A DNA stretch of 64,000 nucleotides. It comes from Corynebacterium variabile (GTDB lineage Bacteria > Actinomycetota > Actinomycetes > Mycobacteriales > Mycobacteriaceae). A program made the position numbers and the translations under genes. The stretch spans positions 1 through 64,000 of the forward strand of contig NZ_BJNT01000005.1 in assembly GCF_006539825.1 (NCBI RefSeq). Reading direction: 5' to 3'. The notes under the pieces are model-generated. The model was not told the origin of the DNA and searched no databases. It worked only from the letters and a program-made list of their open reading frames with translations. This document shows, in pieces, positions 35,955-47,466 of the stretch (the stretch's first letter is position 1; each line of letters opens with the position of its first letter).

Positions 35955-36401
35955 CTACTTCAGCATCTCGTCGGCGGCATCCGGGTCGCAGTCGTTGACG
36001 AGGTTGAGGCAGCGGATGTACTCGTCCTCCTCGCCGATGGCACGGGCGACGACGGCGAGCATCATGATCGCGCGCAGCACGCCACGGTTCGGCTCATGGG
36101 ACCACGGCACCGGGCCGGTACCCCGCCAGCCGTTGGAACGCAGGGCGTCCAGACCGCGGTGGTAGCCGGTACGGGCGCAGGCGTAGGCGGTGATCTTCTC
36201 GGAGGGAAGATCGCCCTGCTGCAGGTGGTACGCGGCCAGCGCGGCCCACACACCCGAGTCCTTCGGGTTCGCCACGGCCAGCGCCTCCAGCTCGCCCAGT
36301 GATTCGCCACCGGTGACGGCGGACGCCAGGGACGCCGGGAGTTTCACCTCCGGGTGCTCGGCACCGAAGAGGTCGCGTCCTTTACGGATCTGTTCAGCCA
36401 T
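35955..36401 (-). CDS. DUF3151 family protein
   Basis: A 148-residue soluble protein conserved in actinobacteria, usually immediately downstream of the aldolase gene as here (5 bases). It is helical and tetratricopeptide-like (DSGVWAALAAYHLQQGDL, GYHRGLDALRSNGWRGTGPV, GVLRAIMMLAVVARAIGEED). The function is unknown; the fixed neighbourhood suggests a role with central carbon metabolism. Confidence 0.9.
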   Translation of the reverse strand: MAEQIRKGRDLFGAEHPEVKLPASLASAVTGGESLGELEALAVANPKDSGVWAALAAYHLQQGDLPSEKITAYACARTGYHRGLDALRSNGWRGTGPVPWSHEPNRGVLRAIMMLAVVARAIGEEDEYIRCLNLVNDCDPDAADEMLK

Positions 36402-36406
36402 GCCGC

Positions 36407-37441
36407 TTACTTTGCCAGAGTGGTGCCGACGGAGTGGAGGTCGGTGCAGGCTTCGACGACGCGCACGCTCATGGCCTCCTCGGCCTTCTTGAGGTAGGAG
36501 CGGGGGTCGTAGACCTTCTTGTTGCCGACCTCGCCGTCGATCTTGAGGACGCCGTCGTAGTTGGCGAGCATGTGGCCGGCGATCGGGCGGGTGAAGGCGT
36601 ACTGGGTGTCCGTGTCGACGTTCATCTTGATGACGCCGTAGCGCAGCGCCTCCTCGATCTTCTCCTTCTCGGAGCCGGAGCCGCCGTGGAAGACGAAGTC
36701 GAAGGGCTGGGAGCCCTCGGGAAGACCCAGCTTGGCCGAGGCGGCCTTCTGACCCATGTCCAGGACCTCCGGGCGCAGCTTCACGTTGCCCGGCTTGTAC
36801 ACGCCGTGGACATTGCCGAAGGTCGCGGCGAGGATGTAGCGGCCGTTTTCTCCGGTGCCCAGGGCGTCCACGGTCTTCTCGAAGTCCTCGGCGGTGGTGT
36901 AGAGGTTGTCGCCGGCCTTGGCCTCGACGCCGTCCTCCTCGCCACCGACGACGCCGATCTCGACCTCGAGGATGATGTTCGCTGCGGCGCAGGCCGGGAG
37001 CAGGTCCTTCGCGATCTCGAGGTTCTCGTCGATCGGGATGGCCGAGCCGTCCCACATGTGGGACTGGAACAGCGGGTTCTCGCCGGCCTCGACGCGCTTG
37101 CGGGAGATCTCGACGAGCGGCCGGACGTAGGTGTCCAGCTTCTCCTTCTGGCAGTGGTCGGTGTGCAGGGCGACGTTGACCCCGTAGTGTTTCGCGGCAT
37201 GGTGGGCGAAGTGGGCCAGGGCCTCGGCGCCGGCGACCATGTTCTTCACGGCCAGGCCGGAGCCGAACTCGGCACCACCGGTGGAGAACTGGATGATGCC
37301 GTCGGATTCGGCGTCCGCGAAACCCTTGAGGGCGGCGTTGATGGTCTCTGACGAGGTGCAGTTGATGGCCGGGAAGGCGAAGCCGCTTTCCTTGGCCTTG
37401 TCGAGCATGTCCCGGTAGACGGCGGGGGTGGCGATAGGCAT
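36407..37441 (-). CDS. fba: Fructose-bisphosphate aldolase, class II
   Basis: This zinc aldolase splits fructose-1,6-bisphosphate in glycolysis and forms it in gluconeogenesis. The 344-residue protein is full length. VALHTDHCQKEKLD carries a zinc histidine and catalytic Asp, TFGNVHGVYKPGNVKL another zinc ligand, and DFVFHGGSGSEKEKIEEAL the third with the phosphate loop, ahead of VIKMNVDTDTQYAFTR. GGGAGGACC precedes the ATG. Upstream, CATACT near 37490 on the minus strand is a possible -10. Confidence 0.96.
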   Translation of the reverse strand: MPIATPAVYRDMLDKAKESGFAFPAINCTSSETINAALKGFADAESDGIIQFSTGGAEFGSGLAVKNMVAGAEALAHFAHHAAKHYGVNVALHTDHCQKEKLDTYVRPLVEISRKRVEAGENPLFQSHMWDGSAIPIDENLEIAKDLLPACAAANIILEVEIGVVGGEEDGVEAKAGDNLYTTAEDFEKTVDALGTGENGRYILAATFGNVHGVYKPGNVKLRPEVLDMGQKAASAKLGLPEGSQPFDFVFHGGSGSEKEKIEEALRYGVIKMNVDTDTQYAFTRPIAGHMLANYDGVLKIDGEVGNKKVYDPRSYLKKAEEAMSVRVVEACTDLHSVGTTLAK

Positions 37442-37505
37442 GGAGGTCCTCCCTAGGTGTCCTCTATTTGACGCATGGCTGCACCCCAGTATGCCCGTTT
37501 CGGCG

Positions 37506-38702
37506 TCAGCGGGTGGTGTCGGGTGTGTCTCCACTGATCTTCGCGGCCGCCTCCATGAGCATCCAGCCTGACAGCTGCACCGACAGGTCCCGTTCCGGCA
37601 CCCCCAGATCGGCCCCGGCACCGGTGGCGATGGTGGATCCGATCCGGTTGCCGGACTGCGGCAGGGCGGCGTCGTCCATCCAGGAGGACCCGAACAGCGG
37701 CAGACCGTCGACCTCCAGGCGGTGGTGCCACACCGAGTCGGCGGACTGCATCACCAGCCGCTTCGCCAACTGACGGGTCGCCCGGCTCATCCGGTCGTCA
37801 CTGGGCAGGTCGGTGACGACCAGGGCGAGGTAGCGGGCGAGAATGCCCTTGAACAGGCCACCGTCGCCACCACCGTTGCCGCTGCCACCCCGGCCGGTCC
37901 CCAGTCCGATGACGCCCTCCGGTGACGCCAGGTTCGACGCCACGGCCTGCACCAGCTGGTGGACGCGGGTGATCTGTTCGGTGCCGACCTCGCTCACCGC
38001 GCGCTGCGGGATCCCCGCCTCACGCCGCTGCGCCCGGGCGAGTTCGACGAGTGCCCCGAGAACGACGCCCTGGTTGTAGGTGTGGATCTGCGTGACGGGG
38101 TCCTCACCGTGCACACGCAGCCGCACCCCGTCCATGACGAGGCCCTCGGTGTTGATCAGGCGTGGGTAGATCCACTCCACCAGCTGCGCGGCGAGGTCGG
38201 TCCGCCCGGTGCGGGCGGCGAGGATCGCAGCCGGACCGTTGGTCGGGACATTGAAGAAGTTCTCGTCGACCTTCCACGGCAGGGCGCCGGTCAGCGGGTC
38301 GACGCCCTCGATGATCGACGCCTCGAGCCCCGGCAGGTAACGGACGGTCCCGTACTTCGGCAGGTCCTGCGCCCGGTGCATGGCCAGGGCCAGCCAGGTG
38401 CGGTCATCGTAGAAATCGTTGTAGGGCAGCGGCCGTCGGTTGCGGATCCTCATGCCACGGATGGTGCGGCGGATGGCGCGCAGCCGGAGCCCGGTGTCCC
38501 GGCGGGTCGCGGCGTCCACCTGGCAGTCGATGAAGTGGGCCTGCCACCAGTAGTGCCAGTGGTAGAAGAACTTGTCGCGGGTCGACGGCGGCCACGCGAT
38601 GACCCCCAGGGTCGTTTTCGGGATCCCCCAGAGCCGGGACGCATGCCGTTCAAAGACGGCCTGCTCGGCCAGATCTGCGCGGTGGTCCCAGAGTTCGTCC
38701 AT
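37506..38702 (-). CDS. Glycoside hydrolase family 76-like protein (alpha-1,6-mannanase type)
   Basis: The 398-residue protein has the (alpha/alpha)6-barrel features of GH76: FYHWHYWWQAHFIDC, the paired Asp in YNDFYDDRTWLALAM, FFNVPTNGPAAILAARTGR, and YNQGVVLGALVELARA. GH76 members cut alpha-1,6-mannan; corynebacteria have mannan-based lipoglycans, but no signal peptide is present, so a cytosolic role is possible. It lies between the aldolase and the SpoU gene on the same strand. Confidence 0.85.
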   Translation of the reverse strand: MDELWDHRADLAEQAVFERHASRLWGIPKTTLGVIAWPPSTRDKFFYHWHYWWQAHFIDCQVDAATRRDTGLRLRAIRRTIRGMRIRNRRPLPYNDFYDDRTWLALAMHRAQDLPKYGTVRYLPGLEASIIEGVDPLTGALPWKVDENFFNVPTNGPAAILAARTGRTDLAAQLVEWIYPRLINTEGLVMDGVRLRVHGEDPVTQIHTYNQGVVLGALVELARAQRREAGIPQRAVSEVGTEQITRVHQLVQAVASNLASPEGVIGLGTGRGGSGNGGGDGGLFKGILARYLALVVTDLPSDDRMSRATRQLAKRLVMQSADSVWHHRLEVDGLPLFGSSWMDDAALPQSGNRIGSTIATGAGADLGVPERDLSVQLSGWMLMEAAAKISGDTPDTTR

Positions 38703-38712
38703 GAGTCAGTTT

Positions 38713-39375
38713 CTACCAGGCATTTTCCAGGTCGGCGTGCTGTCTGATCCAGGCGTGCATGGCGATGCCCGCAGCCACCCCCGCGTTGATCGAGCGGGTC
38801 GAACCGAACTGGGCGATGCTCACCGTCATCGACGCCCCTGCCTGCGCTTCCGCGGTGACACCGGGCCCTTCCTGCCCGAACAGCAGCAGACAGCGCTCCG
38901 GAAGCTCCGCGGTCTCCAGGGGCACCGATCCGGGGGTGTTGTCCACGGCGACGACGGTGAGGTCGTGCGCGGCGGCGTAGGCCATGACCGAGCCTGTGTC
39001 CGGGTGGTGCTCGAGGTGCTGGTAGCGGTCGGTGACCATCGCACCGCGCCGGTTCCAGCGCTTCCGGCCCACGATATGGACGGTGTCCACGGCGAAGGCG
39101 TTGGCGGTGCGCACGACGGTGCCGATGTTCGAGTCGTTCTCGAAGTTCTCGATGGCGATGTGCAGGGCATGCCGACGCGTGTCGATGTCGGCGATGATCG
39201 CCTCCGTGCGCCACCAGCGGTAGGCGTCCACGACATTGCGACGGTCACCGTCGTCGAGCAGGTCCGGGTCATATTCTTCACCGGTGGGACGCGGGACGCC
39301 GGGATTCTCGACCTCCCAGGGACCTACCCCGACCGGGTGCGGGAACCACTCGGTGGGACCGCTGCCCTCAGCCAC
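38713..39375 (-). CDS. SpoU/TrmH-family RNA 2'-O-methyltransferase
   Basis: The 220-residue SPOUT protein has the three family motifs: NFENDSNIGTVVRTANAFAV (motif 1), LLLFGQEGPGV (motif 2) and STRSINAGVAAGIAMHAW (motif 3). It methylates a ribose in rRNA or tRNA using S-adenosylmethionine. The GTG chosen overlaps the preceding YhhN stop by 8 bases (GTGGCTGA), which fits translational coupling; a start 17 codons earlier lies well inside that gene. Confidence 0.9.
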   Translation of the reverse strand: MAEGSGPTEWFPHPVGVGPWEVENPGVPRPTGEEYDPDLLDDGDRRNVVDAYRWWRTEAIIADIDTRRHALHIAIENFENDSNIGTVVRTANAFAVDTVHIVGRKRWNRRGAMVTDRYQHLEHHPDTGSVMAYAAAHDLTVVAVDNTPGSVPLETAELPERCLLLFGQEGPGVTAEAQAGASMTVSIAQFGSTRSINAGVAAGIAMHAWIRQHADLENAW

Positions 39376-40057
39376 GGGTCGGCTTCCCGGTGAGTCCCTC
39401 GACAAGGAGCAGCTGCGCGGCGACATAGGTCGCCATGACCAGGCCGTCCACCAGCCCGTCGAGGACGCGGATCACCGGCTTCTCCCCGGTGAGGAAGGCC
39501 TGCCGGGCGAGGATCAGTCCGTCGGAGAGGACGAAGAGGTTGCCGCCGAGACCCAGCGGCGTGGTCTCTCCTTCCTCTGCGGCGAGCACCGAGGTTCCCG
39601 CGAGCAGGGAACCGTAGCCGACGGCGGCAGGCAGGGCTGCAGGTGCGCCGGTCGCCGCAGTCACCACACCGGACGCCAGGACCGGTGCACGCAGGGCGAC
39701 CGTGATCTTCCGCGGCCGATGTCCGGTGCGCCACAGCTCGGCGATGTAGGACACCTGGTTGAGCGCGAAGGCCGCCGAGCCGCGGTTGAGGTTGCGGGCG
39801 CGGACCCGGGAATCGTCGCTGCGACCGTCCGCACCCATGAGGATGATGTCGCCGACCCAGCCCCCGGTCAGGCCTGCGACCACGGTCGTGGTCGCCTTCC
39901 GCTGACCTCGCGCCAGCACGGTGCCGGCGAGCAGCGGCATCAGGGTGGGCTTGACGATCCGGGTGAGCCGGTCACCACGGCGTCCTGCCGCGGCGGCGGC
40001 AACGGACACCGCCCCGGCAGCAAGGTATGCGGTGCGCAGAGCGCGGGCGGTCGACAC
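39368..40057 (-). CDS. YhhN/TMEM86-family membrane protein (lysoplasmalogenase-like)
   Basis: A 229-residue multispanning protein with the family landmarks KPTLMPLLAG near residue 36, GGWVGDIILM near 66, FALNQVSYIAEL near 97 and GGNLFVLSDGLILARQAFL near 176. Animal members cleave the vinyl-ether bond of lysoplasmalogens; the bacterial substrate is unknown. It begins 2 bases after pyrE ends and overlaps the SpoU gene. Confidence 0.85.
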   Translation of the reverse strand: MSTARALRTAYLAAGAVSVAAAAAGRRGDRLTRIVKPTLMPLLAGTVLARGQRKATTTVVAGLTGGWVGDIILMGADGRSDDSRVRARNLNRGSAAFALNQVSYIAELWRTGHRPRKITVALRAPVLASGVVTAATGAPAALPAAVGYGSLLAGTSVLAAEEGETTPLGLGGNLFVLSDGLILARQAFLTGEKPVIRVLDGLVDGLVMATYVAAQLLLVEGLTGKPTRG

Positions 40058-40059
40058 AA

Positions 40060-40611
40060 CTAGGCCAGGCCGAGGTCGGACAGGCCGAGCAGGCTTCGGT
40101 ACTCCACACCCTCGGCCTCGATGACATCCCTGGCACCGGTGGCCCGGTCCACGACGGTGGCCACACCGACGACGGTCGCGCCGGCCGCCCGGACCGCGGC
40201 GACGGCGGTGAGCGGCGAGTTACCGGTGGTGGTCGTGTCCTCGACGACGAGGACGCGGCGTCCCTCGATGTCCGGCCCCTCGATACGGCGCTGCATGCCG
40301 TGCTTCTTGGCCTCCTTGCGCACCACGAAGGCGTCCACGCCGTCGCCGGTGTGCATGACCGAGGTGGCCACCGGGTCCGCACCCAGGGTCAGACCGCCGA
40401 CGGCGACATAGTCCCAGTCGGCGGTGAGCTCCCGCAGCAGCTCGCCGATGAGCTTCGCGGACTCACGGTGCAGCGTCGCACGACGCAGGTCCACGTAGTA
40501 GTCGGCTTCCTTGCCGGAGGAGAGAGTGACCTTCCCCCGGACGACGGAGAGTTCGGTGACCAGCTCAGCGAGCCGCTTCAGCTTCTCGGGGTTGACGGTG
40601 GGTGCGCTCAT
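40060..40611 (-). CDS. pyrE: Orotate phosphoribosyltransferase
   Basis: PyrE joins orotate and PRPP to orotidine monophosphate in pyrimidine synthesis. The 183-residue protein has YYVDLRRATLHRES, the flexible-loop VVRKEAKKHGMQRRIEG, and the PRPP motif VLVVEDTTTTGNSPL near residue 120. It leads a tight three-gene run with YhhN and SpoU. GTAAGGAG lies 5 bases before the ATG. Confidence 0.94.
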   Translation of the reverse strand: MSAPTVNPEKLKRLAELVTELSVVRGKVTLSSGKEADYYVDLRRATLHRESAKLIGELLRELTADWDYVAVGGLTLGADPVATSVMHTGDGVDAFVVRKEAKKHGMQRRIEGPDIEGRRVLVVEDTTTTGNSPLTAVAAVRAAGATVVGVATVVDRATGARDVIEAEGVEYRSLLGLSDLGLA

Positions 40612-40668
40612 GGCGGGCTCCTTACGGTGACGTGTTCGACCACCGATAGTACGGGCCCGGGCGACCGG

Positions 40669-42216
40669 TCAGTTGTCGGGGTCCGTGACGTCCGGATCGA
40701 CGACTTCCGGGTCGACGACGTCGTAATCGTCGGCGGAGTCGGCGGAATCACGGTCGGCACCGGCATGCCGCGCGTCCGGGCCGCGGTGGCGCCCCCGGGA
40801 GACCGTGCCGGTGGAGCCGGTGGAGCCGGTGGAGCCGGTGGAGCCGGTGGAGCCGGTGGAGCCGGTGGAGCCGGTGGAGCCGGTGGAGCCGGTGGAGTCG
40901 GTGGAGTCGGAGGAGTCGGAGAAGATCGTCGCGGACGTCCCGGCCCGCACGATCCGGGGCCCGTCGTCGTCGGAGGCGTTGGCCGTGGGCTCCTCCCCCA
41001 GTGCCGGGATGCTCGTCAGACCGTCCTCGGTGACGTCCTCAGGCCATGATCCGTCGAGATCGGCCTCGCCGTAGACCTGTCCGCGGGACCGGGTCGGGAA
41101 CTCCACCGGATCGGAGGGGCGCTCGACCTTCGGATGCGTGGGCTCTCCCGGTTCTCCGGGCTCTTCTGTTTCGGCGGCGTCCCCGGTCCCGATGTCGGGT
41201 TCGACCTCGGGTTCCGGCGCGGCGGGAACATCCGGCACGGCCCGCAGGTGCCCGGGGCGCGCGGTATCCCGGTCCTCGCCCGCCTCCTCCGCAGCAGGCT
41301 CAGCGGCGGGATCGACCGAGACGTGCACCCCGGATGCCGGACGCGGACGCGTCGGATCAGCGACGGCGATATCGAGAGTCGCCGTGGTCACCAGTGGCGG
41401 CAGGACCCTGGCAGCGGAACCGAGCGCCACCAGGTGCGGCAGGAGCGCGTCCCACCGGTCGGCATCGGTTCGACGTGCGCACCGCGCCACCACCCACGCC
41501 CCCGAGAAGGCCACGTCGGAGACCGTCCCGGACAGTGCGGTCAGGGCCCCTTCGACACGACTGTCGAGCATCCGCCCGACGGCCCGGTTGTCCGTGGCAT
41601 AGACCGTGAAGGGTGCCCGGTCGAGGTCGGCGTCGTGCCGCATTCCGGCCGGCATGGCGGCGGTGGTGGTGATGTGGACGTTCACCGGGGAGTACGCACC
41701 CCGACGCAGGGCGAGGAGGGTCGATCCTGCGACATCGGCGATATGCACCTGGTGACCGTCGAGGAACCCCGAGACCAGGTCACGGGCTGCCGGACCCTGG
41801 TCGGTCGCGGAGATCTCACGGATCAGGCTGACCGGCCATTCCGCGGTGAGGAAGGCGTCCTCCCGCGTGTACTCGAAGCCGTGGGCGGCTGCCCAGTGCC
41901 GACGCCCCCGACGGCCGGTGAAACCGGACGGTTCCGGGGCGGGCGCAGGGGTCGGCTCCGGCATCGGCTCGGGTGTGGTGTCCGTCCCGGACGGTTCTTC
42001 CTGGTCGAACGCCTCCTCCGGCTCAACGGCCGGAGACGGCGCCGCGGACGGCCAGGCAGCGGGCCTCACGCGGTCAGGTGACGGCGCCCCTGCCTCGTGG
42101 CGACCCGGTTCCCGATGTTCCCCCGGTGCCGCCGGTCGTGAGGCACGCAGGAACAGGCCCGCGGCCACGAGAAGCAGCACGAGCCCGAGAACGAGGGCGA
42201 CAACAGCGAAAGGCAT
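40669..42216 (-). CDS. Membrane-anchored protein with Gly-Ser-Thr tandem repeat tail
   Basis: The 515-residue protein has one N-terminal membrane helix (residues 3-24). A Pro/Glu-rich linker follows, then a folded domain of about 200 residues starting RRHWAAAHGFEYTREDAFLT and containing VSGFLDGHQVHIADVAGSTL, which resembles a domain common in actinobacterial envelope-linked hypothetical proteins. The acidic C-tail holds a run of Gly-Ser-Thr triplets encoded by a perfect 9-bp repeat. The function is unknown. It follows gcvH by 20 bases on the same strand. Confidence 0.8.
   Translation of the reverse strand: MPFAVVALVLGLVLLLVAAGLFLRASRPAAPGEHREPGRHEAGAPSPDRVRPAAWPSAAPSPAVEPEEAFDQEEPSGTDTTPEPMPEPTPAPAPEPSGFTGRRGRRHWAAAHGFEYTREDAFLTAEWPVSLIREISATDQGPAARDLVSGFLDGHQVHIADVAGSTLLALRRGAYSPVNVHITTTAAMPAGMRHDADLDRAPFTVYATDNRAVGRMLDSRVEGALTALSGTVSDVAFSGAWVVARCARRTDADRWDALLPHLVALGSAARVLPPLVTTATLDIAVADPTRPRPASGVHVSVDPAAEPAAEEAGEDRDTARPGHLRAVPDVPAAPEPEVEPDIGTGDAAETEEPGEPGEPTHPKVERPSDPVEFPTRSRGQVYGEADLDGSWPEDVTEDGLTSIPALGEEPTANASDDDGPRIVRAGTSATIFSDSSDSTDSTGSTGSTGSTGSTGSTGSTGSTGSTGSTGTVSRGRHRGPDARHAGADRDSADSADDYDVVDPEVVDPDVTDPDN
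40808..40897. repeat. 9-bp tandem repeat, ten perfect copies
   Basis: CCGGTGGAG is repeated ten times without a mismatch and followed by two decayed copies. It encodes Gly-Ser-Thr on the minus strand. The unit keeps the frame, so copy number can change by replication slippage without breaking the gene. Confidence 0.97.
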
Positions 42217-42236
42217 CAGGGCACAGTGTATGAGAC

Positions 42237-42620
42237 CTAGACGTTGTCTGCGGCGTAGGCCTCATGGTCCAGGAGGTCGCCGACCTCGGTGACGGTGACC
42301 TCGTAGAGCCAGCCGGCCTCGTAGGGGTCCTCATTGATGATGCCGGCGTTGTCGGCGATCTCCTCGTTGACCGCGGTGATCTCACCGGAGACCGGGGCGT
42401 AGATGTCGGAGACCGACTTGGTGGACTCGACCTCGCCGAAGGGCTCGCCGGCCTCGATCTCGGTGCCGACCTCTGGCAGTTCGGCGAAGACGATCTCGCC
42501 CAGGGCGTCGGCGGCGATGTGGGTGATGCCGACCCGCACGGTGTCACCGGCGTTGATGTCGGTCGAGTTCACCCACTCGTGCTCCTCGGAGTACAGGCGG
42601 TCGGTGGGAAGTGCAGTCAT
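42237..42620 (-). CDS. gcvH: Glycine cleavage system H protein
   Basis: The H protein carries lipoyl-bound aminomethyl groups between the P, T and L proteins. The 127-residue product is full length, with EEHEWV at the N-terminus, FAELPEVG, and the lipoyl lysine in [18 protein letters not shown] near residue 65. It is the last of gcvP-gcvT-gcvH, 30 bases after gcvT. GGAGAGA precedes the ATG. No L-protein or lipoate gene is in the window. Confidence 0.95.
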   Translation of the reverse strand: MTALPTDRLYSEEHEWVNSTDINAGDTVRVGITHIAADALGEIVFAELPEVGTEIEAGEPFGEVESTKSVSDIYAPVSGEITAVNEEIADNAGIINEDPYEAGWLYEVTVTEVGDLLDHEAYAADNV

Positions 42621-42650
42621 GGTTCTCTCCTCAGTGTGGTTGGGTGCAGT

Positions 42651-43836
42651 TTACTTTTCGCGGCTGTAGAACGGCAGCGCAATGACGGTGTACGGGAAGT
42701 CCTTGCCGCGGATGTCGACGATGACGGTCGACCCTTCGGTGGCGGATCCACCCTCGGACGCGGCCTCGGTGGTGACGTAGCCCATGGCGACCGGGTGGCC
42801 GAGCGTCGGCGACAGCGCGCCGGAGGTCACCTCGCCGATCCGGTTGCCGTCGGCGTCCCGGATCTCGTAGCCGCCACGCGCGGCACGCTTGCCCTCACCG
42901 GCCAGGCCGATGCGGATCTGCGTCGTGCCCTGCTCCTTGGCGGCGATGATGGCCTCGCGGCCGACGAACTTGTCCTTGGACTTCGTCGCGGCGAGGATGC
43001 CGAGGCCGGCGTCCACCGGGGTCAGGTCCAGCGACAGCTCGTTGCCGTAGAGCGGCATGCCGGCCTCCAGGCGCAGCGTGTCGCGGGCGGCGAGGCCGCA
43101 CGGGAGGACGCCGTACTGCTCGCCGGCGGCGAGCGCGGCGGCCCAGATCTTCGCGGGTGCTTCAGAGGGGACGCCGGTGGCGTCGTTGTCGACGAAGATC
43201 TCGAAGCCGTCCTCGCCGGTGTAGCCGGTGCGGGCGATGATCGCAGGGACGCCGGCGACGGTGCCCTGGAAGGCGGCGTAGTAGCCGAGCCCGGCGACCG
43301 CGGCGTCCACGGAGTTGTCGTCGCTGTGCGCACCGGAGGCCTCGGGGGCGTCGGTGACCTCGTCGACGATCTGCAGCATCACGTCGGCGGCCTTCGGGCC
43401 CTGCACGGCGATGAGCGAGATATCGGCGGTCTGGTCGACGAGGGTGACGTTGAAGTCCCCGACCCGCTCGGTGAGCGCGGCGAAGACCGCCGGGGCGTTC
43501 CCGGCGTTGGGGACGACCAGGTACTCCTCGGGGGCGAGCACGTAGGTGATGAGGTCGTCGATGATGCCGCCGTCCTCACGGCAGATCATCGAGTATTTCG
43601 CCTTGCCGACCTTCACCGCGGAGATGCGGGAGATCAGGGCGTGGTCGAGGAACGCGGCGGCGTCCGGACCGGTGACCCGGACCTCGCCCATGTGGGAGAG
43701 GTCGAAGAGGCCGACGGCCTCGCGCACGGCACGGTGCTCCTCGAGCTCCTTGCCGTACTTCAGGGGCATGTCCCAGCCACCGAAGTCGGTGAACTTCGCA
43801 CCGAGTTCGGCGTGGACGGGATGGAGTGCGGTCTCG

Positions 43837-43844
<8 letters not shown>
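42651..43844 (-). CDS. gcvT: Glycine cleavage system T protein (aminomethyltransferase)
   Basis: GcvT moves the methylene group from the H protein to tetrahydrofolate, releasing ammonia. The 397-residue protein has FTDFGGWDMPLKYG, LFDLSHMGEVRV, RTGYTGEDGFEIFVDND and the catalytic Asp context CGLAARDTLRLEAGMPLYG. The ATG lies in the last codons of gcvP (8-base overlap, ATGAGTAA), with GAGGAGAAC before it. Confidence 0.95.
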
Positions 43845-46743
<2,899 letters not shown>

Positions 46744-46811
46744 GTCTTCTTCTTCCTGCGCAGGGCTGAACCCCGACGCACGGAGGGTGCTGTGGATGGT
46801 AGTCCTCCCCA

Positions 46812-47039
46812 CTCTGTCGATGGTGCCTGAGAGCTTCAGCATGACCACGCTGGTGTGCTTTCTAGGGTGCCTTTCTCCTTCGGCGGCGGGTCACGGACGA
46901 CGGTGACCTGCTCTTTCCAGAGTTGCCTCACCATGGCGGTACGGGTGCCTGAGAGTGTCTGACGGGGAGGTGTTTGCTCCTACGGCGGCCGGTTGGCGCC
47001 AGGATTCCCTGACGCCAGAGCCTGCCTCTCCCACCACGG
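46812..47039 (-). ncRNA. Tandem glycine riboswitch upstream of gcvP
   Basis: Two glycine aptamers lie in series on the minus strand. The first (47039-46931) opens with CCGTGGTGGGAGAGG, has GCCGTAGGAGCAAA and CTCTCAGGCA, and closes with CCATGG. The second (46922-46812) opens with CTCTGGAAAG, has GCCGCCGAAGGAGAAAG and CTCTCAGGCACC, and closes with CAGAG. An 8-base linker joins them. Glycine binding usually switches the cleavage operon on. The 70 bases between the second aptamer and gcvP would be the expression platform. Confidence 0.95.
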
Positions 47040-47089
47040 TTGCGAGCGGCGCATGAAGTTGTGGATCGTGCTTGAGTTCGTGCGGGGTC

Positions 47090-47118
47090 AGTATAGCCGG
47101 TGCGGTGACGTGGAACAC
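47090..47118 (-). promoter_or_regulatory. Promoter of the gcv operon
   Basis: TATACT (47090-47095 on the minus strand) has GTGTTC 17 bases upstream (47113-47118). The transcript would start near 47083, about 45 bases before the first glycine aptamer. The -10 is strong, the -35 weak. Confidence 0.6.
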
Positions 47119-47187
47119 GCTGAACGGTGCCGCCGCCCCCGGGCGGTAACACGGACGATTGTCAGCGCTTCTGAAGCCAAGCGAGAA

Positions 47188-47300
47188 ATCGTACGCACCT
47201 TCACACGATCGGACCCGTAAAACACCAGGTCACGGAATCTCGTCCCGACTGAAAAACGTACGATCCTCAGCAGATGTGCTGCGACCTCCGGAATCGTACG
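47188..47300. repeat. Three copies of ATCGTACG in one intergenic region
   Basis: ATCGTACG occurs at 47188-47195 and 47293-47300, and as its complement at 47257-47264. Each contains the palindrome CGTACG. The copies lie between the gcv promoter and the rightward SDR gene and may be regulator sites. Confidence 0.5.
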
Positions 47301-47315
47301 TCTTCCCCTGTCACG

Positions 47316-47456
47316 GTGGCTGACTGTCAGCCCCCGACCGACACCCTGCGCAGCTGGTACGACGCACTCGAGATCGTCCTGGTGATCTGGCTGGTCACCG
47401 GACCGGTCTGGCAGCTCTTCAGCCGACCGGCGGCAGAACACAGCACACCCCGGTAA
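47316..47456 (+). CDS. Possible small single-span membrane protein
   Basis: A 46-codon frame from GTG reads as a short polar start, WYDALEIVLVIWLVTGPVWQ as one clear membrane helix, and a charged tail. It ends 10 bases before the SDR ATG. There is no good ribosome site and the start is uncertain; the helix is the only support. It may instead be leader sequence of the SDR gene. Confidence 0.3.
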   Translation: MADCQPPTDTLRSWYDALEIVLVIWLVTGPVWQLFSRPAAEHSTPR

Positions 47457-47466
47457 CAATGTAAGC

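Noticed and set aside
40808-40897. CRISPR-like array
   Set aside because: The units are 9 bp, directly adjacent and in frame with a protein; there are no spacers and no cas genes.
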